A stretch of DNA of 64,000 bases from Aselliscus stoliczkanus (GCA_033961575.1 CM066736.1:88085352-88149351), one strand, 5' to 3'; shown: positions 34,692-46,979, counted from the stretch's first letter. Made by a program: numbers and translations. The notes: a model not told the origin generated them from the sequence alone.

Positions 34692-35167
34692 GTTTCTTTT
34701 TAAAGATTTTATTGGGGAATTGGAGGAGGGGAACAGCATTGAGGAATTGGGGAAGGGGAACAGACAAGTTGTGGTCCTTTTTTGTGCTTCAGTCTAGTTG
34801 TGGAGGACATTGCTTCACTGGCCCTTGTTGGTATTATCATTGTGCTCTTCCCGGGTGAGGCAGATCAGTCTCCGGCCTCTGGATGGCTGCTCACGGTGGC
34901 TCTTGGCAGCTTATGCTGGCTGCCAGCTGCTCACGCTGGCTGCCGGCCACTCACTGTAGCTTATGGCAACCCACTGCAGCAGGGGCTGCAGCCCACACCG
35001 TTGCCGGCCCTCTTAGCTATAGAGGCAACCAGCTGGAGCTGTTGTTCACCATCTTAGCTTTAGAGGGTAGTGTCACTGGCCCTCATATGTGGGATCCGAA
35101 CCAGGGCCCTGCTGCTCAGAGCTGGTGTCCCAAGCCAGCTCCTAACCAGCGCGCCACTTGGCCGGCC
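34692..35167 (-). mobile_element. Type L SINE, antisense, inside mariner
   Basis: Tail side aaagattttattggggaatt, body, and head ending cgccacttggccggccc. The duplication ctgtaatgttt lies at 34681-34691 and 35167-35178. The tail carries an extra aggaggggaacagcattgag unit. Confidence 0.92.
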
Positions 35168-35421
35168 CTGTAATGTTTTTATGTGACAGAAATAGCCATA
35201 TACCAGAAGCAATGTGTGACACGGAGCATTGTCATGATGGAAGATGATTTACGGCGTCTTTAAAACACACCTTCTCTCAACCGTAGCTCACACCCGGCTG
35301 ACTGCAGTGAACAAATTGAAACTTGTCACAGTGTTACTAAGGTTCTATGTGCTGATTCCCGTATTTCTGTTGGATGGCACTTGGCAGCAGCATTCACCAT
35401 ATTTTTAGATCACACCTCGTA

Positions 35422-35795
35422 TATGAGACTGTACTAATATTATGAAGAAACACAGAATTGCTTTATTCTTTTGCCTTTATTGCCATAACATCTCCAACAG
35501 TTTTCATTGTTGCTCTTCTTATGCCTTACCTTAATGTCAGTCATCAGCACTCAGAGGTTATTTCTCAAAACAAAGCTGTTACCAAACCGTGGTACTATTT
35601 CATACATTACTTGAAATTGGAGTACCAGCTATTCACTGGATTTTAATTTGCAATTTGATGGAGACTAAAAGTGCTGATCCTTCTCCTGAAAGCATGATCC
35701 TCCATCCTGAGGGCACAGTGCATCGTCTTTAGGACAAACTCATTTCTGTAAGCCTGGAAACTAAAATCATAATAATTGCACTTTGTATTTTACAG
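35422..35795 (+). other. Intron before third exon, no recognised element
   Basis: No repeat was recognised. It ends in the acceptor ctttgtattttacag. Confidence 0.4.
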
Positions 35796-35929
35796 TATGT
35801 GGACCAGTTGACAAAGATCCAAACTGAATTACAGGAGACAGTGAAAGATTTAGCTAAAGGCAAAAAGAAGTACTTTGAGACTGAACAGATGGCTCATGCG
35901 GTACGAGAGAAAGCCGACATCGAGGCAAA
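35796..35929 (+). CDS. FCHSD2: FCHSD2 coding exon (F-BAR domain, third in window)
   Basis: Internal exon of 134 nt after ttgtattttacag and before GTATGT. It reads 44 codons from YVDQLTKIQTELQETVKDLA through KKKYFETEQMAHAVREKADI to EA, then two bases (AA) of a lysine codon finished by the next exon. It is a long charged helix, typical of an F-BAR bundle, matching human FCHSD2 at about residues 130-174 as I recall it. No stop or frameshift. The exon starts in phase 0 and ends in phase 2, so it cannot be skipped alone without a frameshift, but skipping it together with the next exon (134 + 55 = 189 nt) would keep frame. Confidence 0.94.
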
Positions 35930-38511
35930 GTATGTTTTAGCATTTCTGAAAAAGTGATCATGCAAGTAAATGTTATTTTTGCCACTACTTTGTTTTCTGT
36001 CTGTTCAGGACCTAGACTCATTCTTAGGTTATGTTGGTTTTATCTGACCTGTGTTATGTACTTTAGATCAAATTTTTCTTTTATATTGGCTGACTTTATA
36101 TAGCAAAATAAGAAGATTTGATCAGTTAGTTTTCACATTAAATTGAATTCTCAATAGGAAAGATGACAAATGAACATTGTATTGAAAGCCTAGCAAAGAT
36201 CTAGTTAAAGTTGCTATGGTGTCTGAATATCAGGGTTTAAGAGTCTCATTTTTCTTGTGCTAGACTGTAAATCAATGGTAGTCGGAAACCCCTGACCCTC
36301 CTTCTGCATGCCGTTGAAGGACCATGGCCACATCAAGTGAACAAGAGCTCTGACCTCAGTATAGAAACCCACCCAGGCACAGTTTTTCTCTCATGTGAAA
36401 TTCTAATATATATGCTTTTCTATGTATGCTTTAACAACTGTGTAAATTTTAACTGTATTTGTGATTTACAAATGCTTTGAGAATAATTAGAAAAAGAAGG
36501 AACTGGCAGTTGGTAATAGAAAGAGGTAATAAAGCAAGCACTAAAGTAGAGATTTCTACAATGATAACTCGAGGAAAGATAAAGAGGTTTTGAGAAAAAA
36601 TAAACTTGTGTTATGGAATGGGACACTGAAGAGGTCTGTGAGGAGAGCTAAGACTCCAATTCAGTGAGTTCATTGATGCAAAATCAAGGAGTCTGAACCT
36701 CCTAGTCATTAAATCAGAAAGGCTATGAACACTTCTACAGACTAGCGGTGAGTGGGAAATGTCTTCTGATATGTTTATCTGCAAGAAATTAAGCAATCTC
36801 ATAAGCATCTTTTGAAAATTTAAGGCTTCTGGAAAGTTTACTTAGTACCCAGGGTTGCTAAATGAGTACTTATAAAGTACTTATGTTACTGGAAAATATA
36901 TTTACTATTTCCCTAATTTAGTTTATTGTCTTTATTATTTTATTTTTGGGAGCATGCAAATATTTCCTGTACTTTCATAGAGTGACTGAACTCATACTCC
37001 CAATAAGACCTGAAGTTTTTAGATTAGGTGAACTTCATTAGGAATATCCTGTCGTGCTGGTTTTCAGGAACTTGCTTGTTAAAACTCTCGGAGATTCTAG
37101 AACAGCAAGTTGACAGCTTTGTAGGACAGTTACAAATCTGCTTTAGCCAGGGCCCACAGGGTGAAAAAGAGAACAACTACAGAGTTGTTCCTGAGAAGTG
37201 TGGATTTGACAGGGTCTAATCCACAGATGCTGATTGCAAGGAACTGCCTTCTAATATGGCCCACATTCAAAGGAGATACAGCAAATAGACGTTTTAGTTC
37301 AGTGCATAACTATCCTGGAAAATCAGTTCAACACAGAGTAAGAAATGCCTCTTTATCTTCCACTCACTCACTAATTGTTTACTGAATAATTATAGTGGTG
37401 CTGTAGGTACAGACGTGAATAAAATGAGTTATGTGTCCTCAGGGAGTTTAAAGCCCGGAATTAAGGACATTTGTGTTTAACACTAACTTTATGATTTGTT
37501 TATTCACAGTAAACTCAAAAAAATTAAGTGCCTAAAGTCACTTACCTAGCAGCTAATTTATTTACAGTAGTTGTATGAGAACACATAAGCATAGAAAATA
37601 GATTAATTTTGCCTAATAAAGAAGGAAACTATATAAAAGAAGTGATGTTTGGACAGAGCCCTGAAGAAAGAATATGATTTTTCAAAGTAGAGATCAGAAG
37701 GAAGAGGAAGGGAAAACTGGGTGACACATAGTTTTGATAGATGTCTTGACAGGTGGTGAGATGTGAACATGAACAGAGAGCATAGATGGAAGGGGGACAC
37801 AGTTTGAAGGGAGGGATGAGTGCCATTTTGGGTATGTAGGTTCTGTGGGACAAAGTGGGTAATCTAATTGGTAGGGAGTCGTATAACTGACTGTCAGGTG
37901 AGAATTTGGGCCTAAAGTTCTCCCTTTGAGGGTCAGTTGCCTTTCCGATGATAGTTGTAGGGATAAAATCATATATAAAATGAGATATGAATTAAGTTTG
38001 GACCTCTAAGTAACATTAACATTTGGAAGGTATATGAGGAAGAGGAGTATATAGTATAGTTCATAATTTGTATATATCATACTTGTTCTAGATAGTATTA
38101 TTCTGTCTAGTAACAAATACCTACTTTAGGGCCACACAGAATTATATGAGGATTAACAAATGAAGCAGAAGCCAGAAACTTAAAACCTTATATTGGAAAA
38201 TCCAGGTGCAACTCAGACTATTTGGATAATGACTATGAAAAAAAGGAGAATTGAGAATTCCCCAAATACAGTCTTTCTAAACCCTGAACGGGCCCTCTCA
38301 GATTTTAAAGTCTGTGGCCTTTGCTTTTCTAGATCAAAATGAATATCAGTCTAGTTAATAGAAACAAATGCCTCATGAATATGAATGTGGCAAGGGAGAA
38401 ATGACCGGAATATTTTGGACCCAATTTTTTTTAACAGTGGAGAAATAGGTGGGATGCATATGTATACATCCCTGAGTATTTCCCTCTTGTTAGAAAGATG
38501 AGAGGCTGTTT
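35930..38511 (+). other. Intron, no confident element
   Basis: About 2.6 kb without a recognised repeat. 37590-37930 resembles a worn old repeat (ggacagagccctgaagaaag, ggtggtgagatgtgaacatg), but the family is unknown. Open frames on the minus strand here appear random. Confidence 0.35.
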
Positions 38512-38524
38512 TGCTATCCTTCTT

Positions 38525-38972
38525 TTTTTTTTTTTTTTTTAAGATTTTATTGGGGAATTGGTGGAGGGGAACAGCGTTGGGGAATCGGGGAAGGGGAACA
38601 GACAAGTTGCTGTCTTTTTGTTCTTCAGTTTAGTTGCGGAGGATGTTGCTTCACTGTTGGTATCGTCATTGCGCTCTTCCCGGATGAGGCAGATCGGTCG
38701 CTGGCCTCTGGATGTCGCTCACCGCGGCTATTGGCAGCTCATGCTTGGCTGCCAGCCACTCACGCTGGCTGCGGGCCACTCACTGTAGCCTATGGCAGCC
38801 CACTGCAGCAGGGGCTGCAGCCCACACCATTACCGGGGCTCGCACAGCCCAGCTCCAGGTGGAGCTGTTGTTAGCTGTAGAGGGCAGTGTCACTGGCCCT
38901 CATGTGGGATCCGAACCGGGGCCGCTGGCATCCCAAAACCAGCGCTTAACCAATGTGCCACTCGGCCGGCCC
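38525..38972 (-). mobile_element. Type L SINE, antisense
   Basis: T-run, tail complement aagattttattggggaattg, body, and head ending gccactcggccggcc. The duplication tgctatccttctt lies at 38512-38524 and 38973-38985, perfect over 13 bp. The 153-residue frame crossing it is SINE-derived. Confidence 0.95.
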
Positions 38973-38985
38973 TGCTATCCTTCTT

Positions 38986-39926
38986 ACATTTGTCCTGCAG
39001 AAATTGGCTTGCCCTGTCTTCAATCCCAAGTGGTCTGCAACTTTACTTCATATTACGGCATAGCTGTCAGCACATGTATTGAATTCTCGCATGGCAATCA
39101 CCATGACACTGCAGCCAGGACAAACACGCAGCTTCAGAATTCCCTGGTCATGGGAGTGCTGGTTGTTCCTTAGCATTTGTCTGTTGACTCACTCCTTTAT
39201 GGTTATCTCTATTTGTTTGGATAAAACCAACATATTTTTACTGCTGATGGTTATATTATGGTTCCCCTCCAATACTGAAAGGGATTAACTGAAATAATGA
39301 CACCAGATTGGGAGAATAAATAGAAAAATAATAATAATGGACAGAGTCCAAGGACTTTCTCATTACGTTCCAAATACTATGTTAAAAGTAGAGAGGGTAC
39401 ACAGAAAGGCAACCAAAAAAGAACTTTTAATGGGAGAAATAATGGAATTAAGGGCTTTCTAGAGCCTGGTCAATATCATACTGTTGACTGCATTCCTGGC
39501 ATTGTTGCAGCCTATTGCACACAGCCCTGAAAGGCTGCTAATCTTTGCCTTTATAGGTTAGTTATCCCTGGGCTTCTTTAAGCTTCCTTGTAGGAAGTAA
39601 AGTGGATGTAATTCTATAATACGGGAATAACTGATAGTTTGATGACTCTTGTTTGTTAGGAAATACAATGTATTGGATTTGTCAAATTGTAGTTTTGTCA
39701 TTCAGGATATTTTTATTTTATTTATCCTAATATTTCCTGTTTCACCATAAATTCTTCCTGTAGTAAAGGAAAATAATCATTGCTTTTGCTTTTCCTTTTT
39801 TAGTTCTCTTTTAGAATAGTGTTATGGAAATGGGTAACTTTCTAAAATTTGAGTAGTTATAATATTTAATGATTTTATTATAATTTGATAATTTTATTAA
39901 CCATACTTTTCTATTTTTTATTATAG
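38986..39926 (+). other. Intron before fourth exon, no recognised element
   Basis: AT-rich intronic DNA ending in the acceptor ttctattttttattatag. No repeat was recognised. Confidence 0.4.
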
Positions 39927-39981
39927 ATCTAAACTTAGTCTTTTTCAATCAAGAATCAGTTTACAGAAGGCAAGTGTAAAG
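39927..39981 (+). CDS. FCHSD2: FCHSD2 coding exon (F-BAR domain, fourth in window)
   Basis: Small internal exon of 55 nt after tttttattatag and before GTGAGT, a near-consensus donor. Its first base completes the lysine codon left by the previous exon; 18 codons follow (SKLSLFQSRISLQKASVK), ending in phase 0. This matches FCHSD2 at about residues 174-192. An antisense type S SINE with a long T-tract begins 84 bp downstream, inside the short 589-bp intron to the next exon. The small exon size fits dependence on good splice sites. Confidence 0.93.
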
Positions 39982-40065
39982 GTGAGTTTTTGAAAACTGT
40001 ATTTCAGGATTGAGAAACTTACCTTATTTTTATTAAAAAAAGAAATTTTTTGAGTGTGGAGGTCA

Positions 40066-40185
40066 TTTTTTTTTTTTTTTTTTTTTTTTGAGGGCAGTGT
40101 CACTGGCCCTCATATGTGGGACCTGAACCGGGGCTGCTGGCGCGTCCCAAGCCAGCACTTAGCCACTGCGCCACTCGGCTGGCCC
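40066..40185 (-). mobile_element. Type S SINE, antisense, in the short 589-bp intron
   Basis: A T-tract of about 24 bases, then gagggcagtgtcactggccc, a B-box complement (cctgaaccgggg), an anticodon-stem region and ccactcggctggccc. No clear target duplication was found. Confidence 0.9.
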
Positions 40186-40570
40186 TAGTAATGCTGAATT
40201 TTTAAAAAACTTTTCTAACTCCATCAGATTTACCCATGTCTTTGAAGATAATGATAAGGTATTTAATTTGGGAACCTTTATTTTCCTACCTGGATAAAAT
40301 GAACAAAATATTTGAAGTTCTCTAAAAAGCTGTGGCAGTATATTAAGTATAAATGACAAATATTTGAAAGCACTCATACCATTTGTAATAACAGTTCTAG
40401 TCAGTTTATTTAATTCCTCAATAGTATTGAATATTTTTTATATGCATATAAATGTTTCTCCCCATGATTACATTTACTCTTGTTGAAAAGCCATTAAGAG
40501 AGGTGTCCTCTTGTGTTTTGCAGTGTAGTATTAGTTTGTGCTAATTTTTTTTTCTTTTACTATGTTTTAG

Positions 40571-40699
40571 TTAAAAGCCCGGCGATCGGAGTGTAATTCC
40601 AAAGCTACCCATGCAAGGAATGATTATCTTCTTACATTAGCAGCAGCAAATGCACACCAAGATCGCTACTATCAAACAGATTTAGTTAACATTATGAAG
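40571..40699 (+). CDS. FCHSD2: FCHSD2 coding exon (F-BAR domain, fifth in window)
   Basis: Internal exon of 129 nt after ttttactatgttttag and before GTAATA. It encodes 43 full codons: it starts LKARRSECNSKATHARNDYL, continues LTLAAANAHQDRYYQTDLVN and ends IMK, phase 0 at both ends. This corresponds to about residues 193-235 of human FCHSD2 as I recall it, still within the F-BAR domain. The next human segment (ALDGNVYDHL) was looked for by eye in the remaining 23 kb and not found, so the following exon probably lies outside the window. A symmetric exon like this could be skipped in frame. Confidence 0.94.
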
Positions 40700-42146
40700 G
40701 TAATACAGGCTTAATATCTGTGGTAATTTTGTTTCATTAGAGACAAAAACAATTGATGAGTTGAGTGTTAGGTATATGTGATTGAATCTGTAGAATAACA
40801 CCAGGCACTTTACATTTCACTGGGATATACTTGGTATTGTTTGGGTAATTACCTCTGTTTCAGGTAATTCTTAAATAATTTTTAGTATAAGAATGTGTTT
40901 AAAGCCAAATCACAGTAAAGGATTATATTATTTCCTAGTAATGATAGATATTTACTGTATAGAGTTTATTAATATATGATATCAAATAAGATTGTCTTTT
41001 AAAAGCTTAGATTTTTAAAATTTTATTTTTAATTGATAGGTAAACTTATACATTAATATTTTATGATTTTGAGGTACCTATGGAAAAACGAGAAAATGTC
41101 TAGTAGTTATATGATAATGCCTGTACCTTGGGTATCACTCAGAAATGTAGATAGATTGGATTACAATTTCTTGTGTGCCCAAACTTGATTTTGGCCTTTC
41201 CCTCTTTATACTCTGTATGTATCTTTGACTTTCACTGAAGTAACGTTAAAATGGGTGGAAGAGAAGAAAATCTTTTTAACCTGCTGCCAGATTTCCCCTT
41301 GTTGCTGGTAGACAAGTTCTACTTTGAATTGTATCTCATTCTCTTTTGTTTTTTCAAGAACCCAAATATTTGATTATCCTGTTTTTCTCTTATATTTTCA
41401 ACCCTTTCCTCTCAAATGTATTGTCCTTAATGACTACCAAATATATCACTTTCATTGAATTGCATGCTTTATGTATCAGAGATGTTGAGAATGGAGATGC
41501 AACATGAGTGGGTGCTGTTTTATCTGTAGTGGCTTTGGGAAAGCAATAAACTCTGTCCAGAAACCACAAGTTCTTTCCTTAAGAGTAGAAACAGGACATT
41601 TCCTCGGACCTTCAGGGAAAAATAGGAGTCATGGAGAGAAACAAACTGGACTAACAGTATCCCACTGCAAATTTTTTTCTTTCCTTTCTGTTCACTGCCT
41701 GAAATCCCCTTTTCCTAACTTCTATCCTGTTCTAACTTCTGCTGGTTAGAGTACAGATGGTGAGTGAAACAAGGGATTGTCTTGACATCCCAGATGAGAA
41801 CTTATACATTTTCCCATAAAATGTTGGACCTAGCTGTTTAGGCATTCTAGTATCTTATTAGGTGTTACATAGTGCATCAGACTTACAAGGACCAACTGGA
41901 GACTTCGTAATACAACTTGCATTTAAGATTGTGATTCCCTATATACTCTCTACTATGAATTCAAAGCTGTTAACTATATTTTTTTGAATGCTTTGAATGC
42001 TTAAAATGAACATTATACTAGTTTAAGCAACAGCAAAAACAAGATCTTAAATTGAGTCTACAGCTAAAAAAGATCTCTTACTTGAAACTATGGCCTTTGA
42101 TAAACCAGGAAAGGTACAATATTATTTGGGGGATCTGCTCTCTGTC
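40700..42146 (+). other. Start of large intron, no recognised element
   Basis: AT-rich intronic DNA downstream of the fifth exon. The 81-residue frame at 41504-41749 resembles no known domain. Confidence 0.4.
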
Positions 42147-42161
42147 AAAAACAAAGAGGAA

Positions 42162-42705
42162 GAAAGACAAATACCATATGATCTCACTTATATGTGGAAT
42201 TTGAAAAACTGAATGAAGAGCAAAGGAAATAGAAACAGTCTCATAGACAGAGAGGAAAAACAGATTGCTAGTTGGGAGGGGGTGGGTATGAGGGAGAAGG
42301 AGAAGGGATTAGACAGCATAAATAGGTAACTACAGTATTGTCACAGGGATATGAAAGACAGTTCGGGGAATATAATGTTGTAAAAATTTTGTGGGGTGTC
42401 AGATGGTCACCTGTCTTGTTAGGGAGACCACTTCATGGATGGAGTAGAGGCTTGATCACTGCACAGTATACCTGAAATTGATGTTGTATAATATTATATG
42501 CCAACTGTAATTGAATATATAGATAGTCACGGGATGTGGATTATACGGTGGAAGGGAGTCAAAGGAATTGTAATAGTATGATATGGAGGGGAGGAGTGGG
42601 GGAGAGAATTGGGGGAGGGGGGTTGTCACTTTAAGGGGTAAAAAGTATAACTATTGCACTGTGTTGTACACCTGAAGCTAATTAAAATAAATAAATTTTT
42701 TTAAA
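42162..42705 (+). mobile_element. 5'-truncated L1, sense, relatively young
   Basis: The last 544 bp of the same L1 type as 7827-14561 (shared phrases cccaattctc..., ttgtacacctgaagctaatt). A perfect 15-bp duplication, aaaaacaaagaggaa, lies at 42147-42161 and 42706-42720. It retains ORF2 end and 3'UTR only. Confidence 0.93.
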
Positions 42706-42720
42706 AAAAACAAAGAGGAA

Positions 42721-44039
42721 TTTAATGGGTCTGGTGAGCTCTCAGATTATGTATCCCTGAACTTATTTTGAAGTCCTCATGCATGTAGTTGATCAACATT
42801 TGGGTAGGCTATGCTTCAGGTTATTCATTTCATGAAACATTATGGAGTACTGAAATGATAAAAATAGAGGCAGGAGTCCTTCCTCTTCCTTAAAAATAGG
42901 AAAATGTATCTTAATTTTCATGTTGTATGTGTTAATTCATTTTCTTCCTCATGCTAATTCTATAATCTGTAATATTGGAAAACTCCCATCAATCATGCTG
43001 TTAGCTACTTAGCAAGTTTCTATCATTGAACTGACAGTGACTCTTTAGTGCCTTTCTTAGAAATGTCTGTTCTCTGAACTGTTGTTAAGGATATAATGCT
43101 CTAGCTAGAATTTTTTTTAAAAAATTATATGAATAGCTTGGGAGCAGATTTGATTCATTGATTTAATTATATGCGTACACATTTAATAGTTACTTATAGT
43201 GTAGTAGCTACTGGGCTAGATTTTGGAAAGAAGCAAAGATGAGTAAGATGCTTTCCTTATCCTCAATGAGCTTAATGTGGTGAGAGAGAGAGAGAGAGAG
43301 AGAGAGAAGTAGAAATGATTACAAATTAGAATAATCAAATCACTTAGTGCTAGAGGACCATGGTTATTAATAATAGCTATCTCTTTTTTTGATTGCTTGA
43401 TATTACTCAGACATCTTAATCACTTTAGGCATATTATTCTTTCTCATTTTCTTGTCCTGGTTAGAGTTCATAGTTCATTATTTAAATAATACTCTAGCTT
43501 ATAAATAAAATGAAATCCCAATTCTGGATGACTTAGGTATAATCTCTTTCTCTGCACCTGCATCTGTAGCCAAGTACTGCTGAAGCAAATCTTTCAACAA
43601 AGCAGATTCATGATCATAAATTAATATGGAACCCACCTTAAATGGGCCTTCCACACTACCTCAGATATCCTACTGTATTTCTCTGGTTAACTTTCCCTGC
43701 TATTTTTAACAGTTTTTTCAACTTTTTCCTTCTCCTCAAATATCAAATTTACCTTTTCTCTTTCACATTTAACAAGTGGTCTTTCATCCTAATTTACAGA
43801 GAAAATAGAAATCATTTAAAGCAAACTCCATTGTTGTTCCATTACCTACCTTCATCTGTGTTCAAGACTCCCCCAAGGAGTTTCAATAGTGTTATTCCTC
43901 CTTTCTAAAAATGGTCTTTTCATCTTAGCTTTGGATCATATCTCATCTCCTCCTGCCTTCTCACAATTGAAACAGTTGATTACTCGCTCTCACTTTAACA
44001 TATATATGCATATATGTATGTGTTTGTATCTGTTGTCTT
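42721..44039 (+). other. Intron, no recognised element except a microsatellite
   Basis: Contains the (GA)n at 43282-43307. No other element was recognised. Confidence 0.35.
43282..43307. repeat. (GA)n microsatellite
   Basis: Thirteen GA units. Confidence 0.95.
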
Positions 44040-44990
44040 TATTTTTTTTCTGATCCATTTGAGAGCAAATTGCAGACATAATGCCTCATCACTTGTAAAT
44101 GCTCCAGAATTTATATCCCCCAAATAAGGCTACTCTCCTACGTAACCATCCAAACATTCTGAATCAGGAAATCTACACCAATACAACACTGCCATCCAAT
44201 CCACGTACACAATCCAAATTTTACCAACTGTTACAACAATACCTCTTTTTTTTTTTCCAGTTACAGTTTCAGGTGTGCAACATACTGATTAGACATTTAT
44301 ATAACTTACAAAGTGATCATCCCAATAAGTCTAGTATCCATCTGAAGCCATACACAATATCTTTTTTTGATTTCTGATTTGAGATCCAGTCCAAGTTCAT
44401 TTTTTTCCCCATTTAGTTATCATTTCTCCTTAGTCTTCTTCAGTCTGGAAGAGTTCCTCTATTTTTTCCTGTCTTTCATTACTGATAGTTTTAAAAAGTA
44501 CATGCCTTTGATTCTCTCCCTCAAAGGGAGTTTGTCCAGTATTGCTACATGTCCAATCTCAGGTCATTGATTCTTGGCAGAAATACCTCCGAAATGATGC
44601 TTAGCTCTTCTCAGTACATCATATCAAGAAGCACATGATGTCAACCTGTCCTGCCACTGTCCTAATCTTAATCGCTTAGTCAATTTGGTGTCTGCTAGGT
44701 GTTTTCCATTATAAAGTCGTCATTTCTTACGTAATGATCAGCATTTTTGGGGATGGACTATGCCAATATCCTGTTCCTTATCAAATCTCTGGCCACCAGC
44801 CTTTGCATACTTTGATGAAATTCTCCTGGGTCAACCAACTTGATGATAGTTAACAAATGATGAAAGATTTTTCTCATCATTTCTTCTACGTTTATTAGTT
44901 ATTCTACCATAAGGAATAAGTTTTTATTCTCCCCCATTTATTCTTTCATTTATATCTTCATGGTCATGGATTTCTATTTTATTCACTGTA
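44040..44990 (-). mobile_element. Ancient LINE-like repeat with L1 3' piece inside
   Basis: Phrases such as gagagcaaattgcagacata, tccagtccaagttcattttt, tcagtctggaagagttcctc and agaagcacatgatgtcaacc follow the order of a common old mammalian repeat. About 44250-44340 (tttcaggtgtgcaacatact) is a separate L1 3'UTR-like piece. Family assignment is by memory and weak. Confidence 0.45.
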
Positions 44991-45559
44991 TTGAAATTTA
45001 TTGCTCTTATTATTTATTGTTATGCTCAAATTTCGCCATAGTTGACCACTGGGAGTCCCTTTAAGCTGTCTCCTGCCTTTCACATATGTCCCCATCATTC
45101 TCTGAGCATTTCCTTTATGGAGTAAGATGTTCCAGGCTTATCTTTCCTCCAATTCTGGAATCAAGTATTTCCTCAAGAATCCCTGTTTTATCTTAGTGGA
45201 AGATAGTATTTAGAAACTGAGATCTGCGCAGACTTGTTTCTGGGTGTTATGACTTCTAGTCCCTCTCAGTGGACAGAGCTAGGAAATATATGCGTGTATA
45301 TTTCACACACATACAGCTATATTTCTTTATCTAATTTATAAACATAAATTCACATAGAGATGTCCAGTTCCAACCCAATACTTCAGGATTGTTTTTAGCC
45401 TTCCCTTTTCTATATTTGTATGTTAATGCCTTCTTTGACCTTGAGGAATTTGTCTCCCATTGTCCTCAATATGTTTACTTATTTGCTCAATCGCTGTATA
45501 TTATTTATGTCCTTACCACTCTGGTCACCTACTCAGCCTTTGATTTTTCCCGCCCAAGC

Positions 45560-46345
45560 TTACTACTCTTGACTCTTCCCAGTCTCAGTGATTGTAACTA
45601 CATCCTTGCAATTGCTCAGGCCGGAGAAAAGCCTTAATGTCATCCTTGTTTTCCTCTCCAAACCCCACACCCATCCCATCAAGTAAATTCCTTCAGCTCT
45701 ACCTTTAAATAGAACCATTTCCCCCCCACCTCCATTGCTACTGTTCTAAACCAAGCCACCATTATTATCTTACATATACTTTAGCAAGTCTTGTAATTAA
45801 CTCTGCTTTCACCCCTCCCTTCAATGTCTGTTCTCCACTTGCTAACCAAAGTGATTCTTTTAGAATGTGAATCTCGGATTATGTCATTCCTTTGCTCAAA
45901 ATCTACTGGTAGCTTCTCTTCTCAGTCAATTTAAAAGTGAAAATTCTTATTAAGGTCTACCACTCTTTCCCTCACTGTAATTCAACCATATTAGTCTTCT
46001 TACTTTTCCACAACAATCATACTCTTGGCCCTTGCTGTTTTCTTAGCAAGCTACTTCGCCAAATATCCATGTAACTCATCACTCCCTTACTTCATTTGGG
46101 TCTTTAATGTGACTTTATCAGTGAAACTTACCCTGACTACCCAATGTAAGACAGCATCCTTTTCTTCTCTATTTCTTTACTTTGTTTATGTTTGTTGTAT
46201 TTATTATGACCAGACTACATTTAAGAGCAGTGGGTTTGTTCGGTTTTATTTTTTTCCATGCAGTTAGAATAAGTCTATTTTCCATCACTTAGAATAAGTC
46301 TGACAAATAGTAGACTCTTGATAAACATTTTCTTAATAGTCATTA
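45560..46345 (+). mobile_element. L2 LINE 3' region, sense
   Basis: The order cttaatgtcatccttgtttt, ccatcaagtaaattccttca, aagtgattcttttagaatgt, ctttgctcaaaatctactgg and finally agactcttgataaacatttt follows the L2 3' end. No usable frame. Confidence 0.75.
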
Positions 46346-46547
46346 AATATTTATGTTTAATACATTCATTTGGATGAAATTTATTTGAGTAATGTATTAG
46401 TGATATCTGTTTTACATAGCTGTAGATTAGATAGTTGTTTCACAAGGAAATTAATGTCAAATAAGTTATTACCTGGCCTTAAGAGAAGGAGATCACTTGC
46501 AGATTATAAATGTTTCAGAAAACAAAATTAGAGATTAGAAACATTTT

Positions 46548-46979
46548 TTTGTAATAAGAATTTTTTATTTTTTATATTTATTTAAGTAAATTTATTGGGG
46601 TGACAATGGTTAGTAAAATTACATAGGTTTCAGGTGTACAATTCTGTAATACATCATCTATATATCACATTGTGTGCGCACCACCCAAAGTCAGTTCTCC
46701 TTCCATCACTTTATATATTTACCCTCTTCTAGCATCCCTCCTCCCCCCTTACCCTCTGGTAACTACTAAGCTGTTGTCTGTGTCTTTGAGTTTTATACAC
46801 AATGGAATACTATTCTGCCATAAGAAAAGATGAAATACTGCCATTTGTGACAAAATGGATGGACTTTGAGATTATTACACTAAGCAAAATAAGTCAGATA
46901 GAAAAAGTCGAGAACCATATGATTTCACTCATATGCGGAACATAAAACTGAAAGCAACAAAGGAACAAGACAAACAAAT
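46548..46979 (-). mobile_element. L1 3' fragment with internal inversion (twin priming)
   Basis: The left half (46548 to about 46792) is L1 3'UTR on the minus strand (gtttcaggtgtacaattctg). The right half (about 46793-46979) is L1 ORF2 end on the plus strand (aatggaatactattctgcca). The duplication agagattagaaacatttt lies at 46530-46547 and 46980-46997, so both halves entered together. Confidence 0.9.

Larger units (their letters stand above)
33935..35419 (-). mobile_element. Second mariner-type element, split by two SINEs
   Basis: TA dinucleotides at 33933-33934 and 35420-35421 flank inverted ends tgaggtgcaatcaaaaaata (left) and, reverse strand at the right, cgaggtgtgatctaaaaata. The minus strand encodes scattered mariner transposase pieces, including HHDNAPCH near 35222-35243, with stops between them. 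SINEs at 33967-34398 (sense) and 34692-35167 (antisense) account for about 900 bp. Without them it is about 580 bp, so it is also internally deleted. It differs from the mariner at 21117. Confidence 0.82.

Noticed and set aside
37603..37972. Three overlapping minus-strand frames of 65-92 codons
   Set aside because: No recognisable domain, overlapping in different frames, no splice or promoter evidence; probably chance in a purine-rich stretch.
7508..40699. Possibility that the FCHSD2 exons are a pseudogene
   Set aside because: All five exons are intact, phases agree, splice sites are canonical and the protein is nearly identical to the known one; a processed copy would lack introns.
42147..42720. 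Direct repeats at the ends suggested an LTR or integration site
   Set aside because: The 15-bp repeat is an L1 target-site duplication; the interior is an L1 3' end with an A-rich tail.
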